A stretch of 64,000 bases of DNA from Myxococcales bacterium (GTDB lineage: Bacteria > Myxococcota > Polyangia > Nannocystales > Nannocystaceae): contig JAEUJW010000022.1 of the NCBI GenBank assembly GCA_016793465.1, positions 62,001 to 126,000 on the forward strand. The letters are read 5' to 3'. The number at the start of each line of letters is the position of its first letter. Position 1 is the stretch's first letter. This document shows, one piece after another, positions 39,823-46,902 of this stretch. Below the pieces are notes generated by a model, which made no database searches, had not been told where the DNA came from, and worked only from the letters and a program-made list of their open reading frames with translations. The position numbers and the translations under genes were made by a program.

Positions 39823-40272
39823 TCACAGCGCCGCCGTGCCGTAGTCCGACTCGGCGTTGGTCGTCGACGCCGTCGGGTCCGTCGCCGACGTCGTGCCGGT
39901 CCCGGTCGCGCTCTCGTCGGTCGTCCCGTCGGTCGCCTGCGTGGTCTCCAGCCCGGTGATCGTCGCCGTCCCGTAGTCGGACTCGGCCGTCGCCACGCTG
40001 GTCACGCCGGTATCGGTGCCCTCGGTCGTGTCGTCGCCCTCGGTCGTCAGCATCGTCTCCGACTCGCCGGCGCTCGCGCTGGTCGTGTCGGGCCCCTTGT
40101 CGGGGCAGCCCGCGAGCGCCAGGCCCATCATCACCACCGCCGCCGTGCCGGACGCCCGCGCCTCCGCCAGCGCCGCCCCGCAGTGCGGGCACGCGGACTC
40201 CGAGCGCTTCACGTGCTCGGCGCACGCGGGGCAGATCGCAAGGCGGGTGTGCGGGAGCAGCGGCGGCGCCAT
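39823..40272 (-). CDS. Zinc-ribbon protein with a Ser/Thr/Asp-rich tail
   Basis: A 149-residue protein. The N-terminus has a zinc-ribbon made of CPAC and CPHC (AICPACAEHVKRSESACPHCG). A short hydrophobic segment (TAAVVMMGLALAGC) follows, either a membrane anchor or an internal lipobox-like site. The C-terminal 80 residues are low-complexity Thr/Ser/Glu/Asp/Gly with ESDYGTA appearing three times. It may sit in the membrane with the tail outside and the zinc ribbon inside. Function unknown. The start is the ATG of MAPPLLPHTRLA. Confidence 0.65.
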   Translation of the reverse strand: MAPPLLPHTRLAICPACAEHVKRSESACPHCGAALAEARASGTAAVVMMGLALAGCPDKGPDTTSASAGESETMLTTEGDDTTEGTDTGVTSVATAESDYGTATITGLETTQATDGTTDESATGTGTTSATDPTASTTNAESDYGTAAL

Positions 40273-40714
40273 ACGCGGCAGTACATCACGCCGCCCGCGC
40301 CGCATCAACCCGCGCCGCGCGGCCGCGACCGCCGGCGCCGCATGCACCGCAGCGACCCGCGAGCGGCGCCCGTGAAGCGCCGCCGCCCGCGTCGCCGCGC
40401 CGCCGTGCACGCCGCGAGACGCGGCCCCGAGCGTCGTCACGGCCCCGCGTCGCCGCGCCGTCGTCACCGCCGCGAGACGCGCCTCGGCCCGTGCATCGTC
40501 GCCGCCCGCGTCGTCACGCGCCGCGGGTCCGCGCGCCCGCGTCGTCCCACGCCGCGGGTCCGCGCGCCAGCGTCGGGTCCGCGCGCCCGCGTCGTCACGC
40601 GCCGCGCCGTTCGTGCCCGCGCCGCGGGTCCGCGCGCGCTCGCCTCGTCGACAGCCTCGCCTCGCCGGTGCAACAATCTGCGGCTCGCTGCACGAGCCCC
40701 TGGAGACGCGCCCG
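40273..40714. other. Extremely GC-rich repetitive gap
   Basis: No gene is supported. CGCCGCGAGACGCG occurs twice (near 40411 and 40469), and GCGGGTCCGCGCGC or a close variant occurs four times between 40523 and 40640, together with GCCCGCGTCGTC. The block looks like decayed tandem duplication. Long frames are open on both strands only because of composition. Confidence 0.6.
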
Positions 40715-42337
40715 ATGACCTACTCGACCGCCACCCTGCCCAGCCTGCGCTGGTTGCTCGCCGTCCCGATCTCCGCCGCGCCGACCGGCCGCATCGTCCC
40801 GGTGGCCGACGCCCTCGACCAGCTGGCGACCACCGTGACGATCGACCTCGGCCCGGCCCTCGGCGCCGACGGCCCGCGCCCGACCGGCGTCCCGTTCGCC
40901 AGGCTGCGGAGCTTCACCCGCGCCGCCGTGATCGCCGCGACCCCGCTGCTCTCCAACGTCAACGCCCTCGCCGAGCGCATCGCCGCCAGCAGCCGCGTCC
41001 CGCCGGCCGCCGACGTGCTCGCGGCCGTCGCCAAGATCGTCGGCGTCGGCCCGCTGCACGCCGAGATCGCGGCGATCTACGCCCCGAAGCCCGCGCCCGC
41101 GCCGACCCCCGCGCCGGCCGCCGCGGGCAGCGATCACGCCGCCGCCTCCGGTGAGCTCGTCGACGAGCTGCTGACCGCGGCCCCGGCCCCGGCCGCCCCG
41201 AACCCCGACCGCCCCGCCGCGATCATCGACGCCCTGGTGCGCGGCGGCCAGGCCCCGGCCCCCAGCGCCGGCGAGGCCGACAACACCCGCGCCGCCCGCG
41301 AGCGCATCGCCGCCGCCGCCGCCCGGGCCGCCGACCTCGCCCTCGCCGACCCCGCCGTGCGCGCGCGCGAGGCCCTGTGGCGCGACCTGAAGCTGGTCCA
41401 CGAGCAGTGCGCCAACCGCGAGGGCTTCTCCGCCAGCGTGCTCGACGCCGACCCCGCGCTCGTCGTCCACTACCTCGAGCAGCTCGCCGAGGACGACCCC
41501 ATGGCCCGCCCCGACGTCGTGTTCGTCGGCGGCCTCGCCGACCTCGACGACCTCGCCCCGCTCGCCGAGAAGGCCAGCGACGCGCTCGTGCCGGTGGTCG
41601 TCAGCCTCGCGCCCGCCGCCCTCGGCCGGGCCGACCTCGGGGCCGTCTCCGACCTGTCCGAAAAGCCAGCCGACATCCCGCCTGCGTGGACCGACCTGCG
41701 CGCCGACGCCAACACCCGCTGGCTCGCCGCCGTCACCAACCCGGTGGTGTTCGTCCGCGACGGCGCCCGCACCGTCCTCGGCGCCCCGGCCCTGACCCTC
41801 GCCGCGCTGATGGCCGCCAGCCACCGCGACACCGGCGGCCTGGCCAGCCTGGCCCGCGCCGGCGCCTTCGCGGCCCCGCTGGTCGCCGACGCCGTGGTCG
41901 CCGGCCAGGACCCGCCGCCGCCGACCGAGACGCTCGCGCTGCTGAAGACGCAGGGCCGCCTCGCCGGCCTCGGCCTCATCGCGCTCGGCAGCCCGCGCAC
42001 CGGCGAGTCGCTGGTCGTCGCCGCCTGCCCGGTCGTGCACTCCGGCGCCGACGCGCCGTCGCTGCCGGCCCAGATCCTGACCGGCCGCATCGTCCGCTTC
42101 GCGCTGTGGGTCCGCGCCCAGATCCCGCCCGGCGCGCCCGCCCAGGCCGTCTCCCGCCTGTTCGCCGAGGCCTCGAGCGTGTCGCTGCTGCCCGGCCTGA
42201 CCCGCGAGGAGGGCGTCATGACCGCCGAGCTCGACGCCGAGAACCACCAGGTCGCGATCACCGCCCGCGTCCACCCCGCGATCGCCGGCGCCCCGCTCGA
42301 GATCCAGTTCTCCCTGCCCGTCTCCGGCCTCGCCTGA
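40715..42337 (+). CDS. TssB/TssC-like contractile sheath protein, orphan
   Basis: A 540-residue protein. The region from about 210 matches the type VI sheath large subunit TssC in order: an EALWRDLKLVHEQC segment, VVHYLEQLAE, VVFVGGLADLDDLAPL, AALGRADLGAVSDL, then the late ILTGRIVRFALWVRAQI. The N-terminal 120 residues (VPFARLRSFTRAAVIAATPL) look like the small subunit TssB, joined by an Ala/Pro linker, so it may be a TssB-TssC fusion. No other type VI gene is in the window. The start is supported by GGAG upstream. The fusion reading is from motifs only. Confidence 0.6.
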   Translation: MTYSTATLPSLRWLLAVPISAAPTGRIVPVADALDQLATTVTIDLGPALGADGPRPTGVPFARLRSFTRAAVIAATPLLSNVNALAERIAASSRVPPAADVLAAVAKIVGVGPLHAEIAAIYAPKPAPAPTPAPAAAGSDHAAASGELVDELLTAAPAPAAPNPDRPAAIIDALVRGGQAPAPSAGEADNTRAARERIAAAAARAADLALADPAVRAREALWRDLKLVHEQCANREGFSASVLDADPALVVHYLEQLAEDDPMARPDVVFVGGLADLDDLAPLAEKASDALVPVVVSLAPAALGRADLGAVSDLSEKPADIPPAWTDLRADANTRWLAAVTNPVVFVRDGARTVLGAPALTLAALMAASHRDTGGLASLARAGAFAAPLVADAVVAGQDPPPPTETLALLKTQGRLAGLGLIALGSPRTGESLVVAACPVVHSGADAPSLPAQILTGRIVRFALWVRAQIPPGAPAQAVSRLFAEASSVSLLPGLTREEGVMTAELDAENHQVAITARVHPAIAGAPLEIQFSLPVSGLA

Positions 42338-42491
42338 GCCGCCCGCCGCTCGCCCGCGAAAACCCCGGCCCGCCCGCGCCCACGCGTCGGCCGGCCGACG
42401 CGCGTCCGGCCGGCCCCTCGCGCCCGCGGACCCGCAGGCCGCGAATGCCCGCTTGACAGCCTGCCCCTCGCTCTGGCAGTAGCGATCGTGA
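42338..42491 (+). promoter_or_regulatory. Probable histidine operon promoter region
   Basis: The gap after the sheath gene contains a consensus -35 TTGACA at 42453-42458. No convincing -10 is seen; TAGCGA at 42480-42485 is a weak candidate. Otherwise the stretch holds nothing recognised. Confidence 0.45.
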
Positions 42492-42569
42492 GTGCTGCGC
42501 GCGGCCCATCACCACCATCATCCGGTCCACCGGTCGGCCGGTGACCGTGGTGCGGGTCTAGCACGCTAG
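42492..42569 (+). CDS. hisL: Histidine operon leader peptide
   Basis: A 25-codon frame, GTG to TAG, reading MLRAAHHHHHPVHRSAGDRG then AGLAR. Five consecutive His codons (CAT CAC CAC CAT CAT, 42507-42521) and a sixth at 42528 are the signature of a his attenuator leader. It lies 104 bases before hisG. Ribosome stalling here when charged His-tRNA is scarce would control the downstream RNA fold. No clear ribosome site precedes the GTG, so the leader may be leaderless. Confidence 0.85.
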   Translation: MLRAAHHHHHPVHRSAGDRGAGLAR

Positions 42570-42646
42570 CTTCCCTCGCGTTCCCACGGCACACCGGCCT
42601 CCGACCGGTGTGCGCGCTCGGATGAACGCGTCGAGACACACCGGCC
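42528..42646 (+). promoter_or_regulatory. Histidine operon attenuator
   Basis: Four complementary segments: 1, CACCGGTCGG (42528-42537); 2, GGCCGGTG (42536-42543); 3, CACCGGCC within GCACACCGGCC (42589-42599); 4, CCGACCGGTGTGC (42601-42613). Pairing 1:2 gives a pause hairpin, 2:3 an antiterminator, and 3:4 a 9-bp terminator stem GCACACCGG/CCGGTGTGC. Segment 1 can also pair perfectly with 4. A fifth copy, CACACCGGCC at 42637-42646, could also pair with 2 or 4. No T-tract follows the 3:4 hairpin, so termination may need Rho, or the switch may act on translation. Confidence 0.78.
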
Positions 42647-42672
42647 GGCGGCCTCCCCAGGAGACCCGCCCC

Positions 42673-43548
42673 GTGTCCAACCCGCCCCCGAAGTCCCCGC
42701 TCCGCCTGGCCCTCCCGAAGGGCCGCATGCAGACCGGCGTGTTCCAGCTGCTCGCCGACGCCGGCGTGCAGGTCCGCCTCGACGCCCGCGGCTACCGCCC
42801 CGTCGTCTCGCTGCCCGACGTCGAGGCCAAGTTGTTGAAGCCGCAGAGCATCGTCGAGATGCTGCACGTCGGCTCGCGCGACCTCGGGTTCGCCGGCGCC
42901 GACTGGGTCGCCGAGCACGGCGCCGGCCTCGTCGACCTGCTCGACACCGGCCTCGACCCGGTGCGCATCGTCGCCGCCGCCCCGCCCGACCTCCTGGTCG
43001 ACGGCCGCCTGCCGCCGCGCCCGGTGCGGATCGCCAGCGAGTACGTGGCCCTCACCGAGCGGTGGCTGCGCCGCGCCGGCGCCCAGGGCACGGTGCTGCG
43101 CTCCTACGGCGCCACCGAGGTGCTGCCGCCCGAGGACGCCGACGCGATCGTCGACAACACCGCCACCGGCTCGACCCTGCGGGCCAACGGCCTCGAGATC
43201 TTCGCCGAGCTCATGCGCTCGTCGACCCGCCTCTACGCCCACCCCGCCGCCCTCGACGACCCCGCCCGCCGCGCCCGCATCGACGCCCTCGTGCTGCTGC
43301 TGCGCTCCGTGCTCGAGGCCCGCGCCCGCGTGATGGTCGAGCTCAACGTGCCCGGCGACCGCCTCGACGCCGTGATCGCCGTGCTGCCGTGCATGCGCCG
43401 CCCGACCCTCGCGCGCCTTTTCGGCGACGACGGCTACGCGGTCAAGGCCGCCGTGCCGCGCGACCGCCTCGCCGACCTCGTCCCCTTATTAAAGGCGTGC
43501 GGCGGCAGCGACATCGTCGTCTACCCCCTGTCCCAGATCGTCCCGTGA
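42673..43548 (+). CDS. hisG: ATP phosphoribosyltransferase, long form
   Basis: A 291-residue enzyme for the first step of histidine synthesis (PRPP plus ATP). LRLALPKGRMQTGVFQLL opens the domain, and the PRPP loop region NTATGSTLRANGLEI is present. The C-terminal about 80 residues form the ACT-like regulatory domain of the long, HisZ-independent form (DAVIAVLPCMRRPTLARL). Feedback inhibition by His is expected. The GTG start is backed by AGGAGA at 42659-42664. The first gene of the his operon, under the attenuator. TTA TTA AAG encodes Leu-Leu-Lys at 43486-43494. Confidence 0.93.
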   Translation: MSNPPPKSPLRLALPKGRMQTGVFQLLADAGVQVRLDARGYRPVVSLPDVEAKLLKPQSIVEMLHVGSRDLGFAGADWVAEHGAGLVDLLDTGLDPVRIVAAAPPDLLVDGRLPPRPVRIASEYVALTERWLRRAGAQGTVLRSYGATEVLPPEDADAIVDNTATGSTLRANGLEIFAELMRSSTRLYAHPAALDDPARRARIDALVLLLRSVLEARARVMVELNVPGDRLDAVIAVLPCMRRPTLARLFGDDGYAVKAAVPRDRLADLVPLLKACGGSDIVVYPLSQIVP

Positions 43549-43553
43549 TCACC

Positions 43554-44135
43554 ATGCCACGCACCGCCACGATCCAGCGCACCACCGCCGAGACCGCCGT
43601 CCGCGTCGCCCTCACGCTCGACGGCAGCGGCGCCGCCGACGTCGCCACCGGCCTCGGCTTCCTCGACCACATGCTGGCCCAGCTGGCCCGCCACGCCCGC
43701 CTCGACCTCGAGCTGCGCTGCCAGGGCGACCTCCACGTCGACGACCACCACACCGTCGAGGACTGCGCCCTCGCGCTCGGCCAGGCCCTCGCCGACGCCC
43801 TCGCCGACAAGCGCGGCGTGCGGCGCTTCGGCCACGCCTACGCCCCGCTCGACGAGGCCCTCGCCCGCGTCGTGCTCGACCTGTCCGGCCGGCCCTGGCC
43901 CGAGGTCCACCTCCCGCTCGCCCGCGAGCGCCTCGGCGAGGTCGCCTGCGAGTCGCTGATCCACTTCTTGAACTCGTTCGCGATCGCCGCGCGCATGACC
44001 CTGCACGTCGACCTCATCCGCGGCAGCAACGACCACCACAAGATCGAGGCCACCTTCAAGGCCCTGGCCCTCGCCCTGCGCCAGGCCATCACCGTCGACG
44101 GCGACGCCGTCCCCAGCACCAAGGGAGTGCTCTAA
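43554..44135 (+). CDS. hisB: Imidazoleglycerol-phosphate dehydratase
   Basis: A 193-residue enzyme that dehydrates imidazole glycerol phosphate. The metal-binding His clusters are present: FLDHMLAQLARHARLDL, DDHHTVEDCALALG and GSNDHHKIEATFKALA. It is the monofunctional form without a histidinol phosphatase domain. The ATG is 5 bases after the hisG stop; a GTG at 43545 overlapping that stop is also in frame. Second gene of the operon. Confidence 0.95.
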   Translation: MPRTATIQRTTAETAVRVALTLDGSGAADVATGLGFLDHMLAQLARHARLDLELRCQGDLHVDDHHTVEDCALALGQALADALADKRGVRRFGHAYAPLDEALARVVLDLSGRPWPEVHLPLARERLGEVACESLIHFLNSFAIAARMTLHVDLIRGSNDHHKIEATFKALALALRQAITVDGDAVPSTKGVL

Positions 44136-44138
44136 CAA

Positions 44139-45509
44139 ATGCTCGACGTCCACGTCCTCCCGACCGGCACCTGCAACCTCGCCTCGATGCTCGCCGCCCT
44201 CGCCCGCGCCGGCGCGCGCCCCGTCGTCGTCACGCAGCCGTCCGACGTCACCCGCGCCGAGCGCCTCGTCGTGCCCGGCGTCGGGGCCTTCGCCGCCGCG
44301 CGGAGCGCCCTCGAGTCCGCCGGCTTCTGGGCCCCCCTCCACGAGCGCGTGCATCGCGGCGACCCGACCCTGCTGGTCTGCCTCGGCATGCAGCTGCTGT
44401 GCGCCGGCAGCGAGGAGTCGCCCGGCGTGCCCGGCCTCGGCCTCGTCGACGCGGTGGTGCGCCGCCTGCCCGACCACGTGCGCGTGCCCCAGCTCGGCTG
44501 GACCGAGGTCGACCCCGACCCCGCGTGCCGCACGATCGCCGGCGGCCACGCCTACTTCGCCAACGGCTACGCACTGTCGAGCGCGCCCGCGGGCTTCGCC
44601 GCCGCCCACGCCTTCCACGGCGCCCCGTTCGTCGCCGCGCTCGAGCGCGGCGGCCTGCTCGCCTGCCAGTTCCACCCCGAGCTGTCGGGCGCGTGGGGCC
44701 ACGCGCTGCTCGAGCGCTGGCTCACCGCCGCGTCCCGCCACCGCGGCCCCGGCCCGACCGCCCGGGTGATCCCCTGCCTCGACGTGAAGGACGGCCGCAT
44801 CATTAAAGGCGTGCGCTTCCACGGCCTGCGCGACGCAGGCTCGCCGGTCGAGCGCGCCGCCGTCTACGAGGCCCAGGGCGCCGACGAGCTGGTCGTGCTC
44901 GACGTCTCGGCCACGCCCGAGGCCCGCGACACCGGCGTCGAGGTCGTCAAGGAGATCCGCACGCGCCTCGGGATCCCGCTGACCGTCGGCGGCGGCGTGC
45001 GCAGCCACGGCGACGCCGGCCGCCTGCTCGACGCCGGCGCCGACAAGGTCGCCGTCAACACCGCCGCCGTCGTCGACCCGCCGCTGCTCGACGCCCTCGC
45101 CGCCCGCTTCGGCCGCCAGTGCGTCGTCATCGCCGTCGACGCCGCCGCCCGCGTCGACGGCCCCGGCTGGGAGGTCGTGGTCCGCTCCGGCGCGCAGCGC
45201 ACCGGCCTCGACGCCGTCGCCTGGGCCCGCGCCGCCGAGGCCCGCGGCGCCGGCGAGATCCTCCTGACGAGCTTCGACCGCGACGGCACCCGCAGCGGCT
45301 ACGACCTCGAATTGATCAGCGCCGTCGCCGGGGCCACGCGCATCCCCGTGATCGCCTCGGGCGGCGCCTCCTCGGCCGAGCACCTGCGGGCCGCCCTCGC
45401 CGCCGGCGCCGACGCCGTGCTCGCCGCCTCGATCTTCCACGACAACGACATCACCGTCGGCGAGATCAAGGCCGAGCTCGCCCGCGCCGGCCTCCGCATG
45501 CGCCGCTGA
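44139..45509 (+). CDS. hisHF: Fused HisH-HisF imidazole glycerol phosphate synthase
   Basis: One uninterrupted 456-codon frame carries both subunits. Residues 1-200 are the HisH glutaminase with triad Cys81 (LLVCLGMQLL), His179 and Glu181 (CQFHPELSG). From about 207, ARVIPCLDVKDGRIIKGV starts the HisF cyclase barrel with catalytic Asp215 and Asp334 (VIAVDAAARVDG) and the later LLTSFDRDGTRSGYD. It converts PRFAR plus glutamine to IGP and AICAR. In most bacteria these are separate genes; the fused order HisH-HisF is that of fungal and plant HIS7-type enzymes. It starts 3 bases after hisB. Confidence 0.95.
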   Translation: MLDVHVLPTGTCNLASMLAALARAGARPVVVTQPSDVTRAERLVVPGVGAFAAARSALESAGFWAPLHERVHRGDPTLLVCLGMQLLCAGSEESPGVPGLGLVDAVVRRLPDHVRVPQLGWTEVDPDPACRTIAGGHAYFANGYALSSAPAGFAAAHAFHGAPFVAALERGGLLACQFHPELSGAWGHALLERWLTAASRHRGPGPTARVIPCLDVKDGRIIKGVRFHGLRDAGSPVERAAVYEAQGADELVVLDVSATPEARDTGVEVVKEIRTRLGIPLTVGGGVRSHGDAGRLLDAGADKVAVNTAAVVDPPLLDALAARFGRQCVVIAVDAAARVDGPGWEVVVRSGAQRTGLDAVAWARAAEARGAGEILLTSFDRDGTRSGYDLELISAVAGATRIPVIASGGASSAEHLRAALAAGADAVLAASIFHDNDITVGEIKAELARAGLRMRR

Positions 45510-45537
45510 CCGCCCACCACCGACCGGGAGCCCCACC

Positions 45538-46797
45538 ATGATCGTCCCCTCCATCGACATCCAGCGCGGCCACGCCGTCCAGCTCGTCGGCGGCGCGCGC
45601 CTCGAGATCGACGCCGGCGAGCCCGGCCCGTTCGCCGACCGCTTCGCCCTCGCCGGCGAGGTCGCCGTCATCGACCTCGACGCCGCCATGGGCACCGGCG
45701 ACAACCGCGACGTCGTCCTGTCGCTGCTGAAGCGCGCCCGCTGCCGCGTCGGCGGCGGCATCCGCGACGCCGACGCGGCCCTGCGCTGGCTCGACGCCGG
45801 CGCCGAGCGGGTCATCCTCGGCACCGCCGCGACCCCCGAGGTGCTGCGCCGGCTCCCGCGCGAGCGGGTCATCGCCGCCCTCGACGCCCGCGCCGGCGAG
45901 GTCATGACCCACGGCTGGCAGACCCGCAGCGGCCGGCGCCTCGAGGACCGCATCGACGAGCTCGCGCCGCACGTCGGCGGCTTCCTCGTCACCTTCATCG
46001 AGCGCGAGGGTCGCATGACCGGCGTCGAGCCCGAGCGCATCGCCGCCCTCGTCGCCCGCGCCGGCGACGTGCGCGTCACCTACGCCGGCGGCGTCACCAG
46101 CCCCGACGACGTCGCCGTCATCGATCGCCTCGGCGCCGACTGCCAGGTCGGCATGGCCCTCTACTCCGGCGCGCTCGACCTCGGCGACGCGATCGCGGCC
46201 CCGCTGCGCAGCGATCGCCCCGACGGCCTCTACCCGACGATCGTCAGCGACGAGCACGGGCGCGCGCTCGGGCTGTGCTGGTCGAGCCGCGAGAGCCTGC
46301 GCGAGGCCGTCCGCGCCCGCCGCGGCGTCTACCACTCGCGCACGCGCGGGCTGTGGCACAAGGGCGCCAGCTCCGGCGACACCCAGGAGCTGCTGTCGGT
46401 CCGCCTCGACTGCGACCGCGACGCCGTCGCGTTCGTGGTCCGCCAGCACGGCCGCGGCTTCTGCCACCTCGGCTGCGAGACCTGCTTCGGCCCCGGCCCC
46501 GGCCTGCCCGCGCTCGAGCGCACCATCGCCGCCCGCCGCCGCGACGCCCCCCCGGGGTCCTACACCCGCCGCCTGCTCGACGACCCCGGCCTGCTCGCCG
46601 CCAAGCTGACCGAAGAGGCAGGCGAGCTCGCCCGCGCCATCACCCCCGACGAGGTCACCTGGGAGGCCGCCGACCTCCTCTACTTCACCCTCGTCAAGCT
46701 CGCCGCCGCCGGCGTGCGCCTGGCCGACGTCGAGGCCGCCCTGGCCCGCCGCACCACCCGCCAGACCCGCCGCCCCGGCGACGCCAAACCGCAATAA
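45538..46797 (+). CDS. hisA-hisIE: Fused HisA-HisI-HisE protein
   Basis: A single 419-codon frame with three domains. HisA barrel, 1-222: Asp7 in PSIDIQRG, VGGGIRD, Asp116 in ALDARAGE, YAGGVTSPDD. HisI (PRA-cyclohydrolase), 225-318: RPDGLYPT, LWHKGASSGDTQ, metal motif Asp291-Cys-Asp293-x-Asp295, and GFCHLGCETCFG. HisE (PRA-pyrophosphatase), 323-419: SYTRRLLDD, KLTEEAGELA, WEAADLLYF, ending RRPGDAKPQ. Together these give steps 2 to 4 of the pathway. HisI-HisE fusions are common; a HisA-HisIE fusion is not one I know as standard. The usual HisA DRDG-type segment reads IEREG here. Confidence 0.92.
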   Translation: MIVPSIDIQRGHAVQLVGGARLEIDAGEPGPFADRFALAGEVAVIDLDAAMGTGDNRDVVLSLLKRARCRVGGGIRDADAALRWLDAGAERVILGTAATPEVLRRLPRERVIAALDARAGEVMTHGWQTRSGRRLEDRIDELAPHVGGFLVTFIEREGRMTGVEPERIAALVARAGDVRVTYAGGVTSPDDVAVIDRLGADCQVGMALYSGALDLGDAIAAPLRSDRPDGLYPTIVSDEHGRALGLCWSSRESLREAVRARRGVYHSRTRGLWHKGASSGDTQELLSVRLDCDRDAVAFVVRQHGRGFCHLGCETCFGPGPGLPALERTIAARRRDAPPGSYTRRLLDDPGLLAAKLTEEAGELARAITPDEVTWEAADLLYFTLVKLAAAGVRLADVEAALARRTTRQTRRPGDAKPQ

Positions 46798-46854
46798 TTT
46801 TAATTATCTTAAATTAATTTCGCGCCCGCGATCGCCACCTGTCCCCGCGGACAT
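46794..46854. repeat. AT-rich island and palindrome between hisA-hisIE and hisD
   Basis: Bases 46794-46820 are almost purely A and T, over the stop codon of the fusion gene, which is extraordinary for this genome. A TGTCC-CCGC-GGACA hairpin of the dispersed family follows at 46840-46853, and a degenerate copy at 46864. Confidence 0.65.
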
Positions 46855-46902
46855 CCTCCCTCTCACCTGCCCCTCCGGCCAGCCGAGGAACCCCCCGCCG
46901 CC

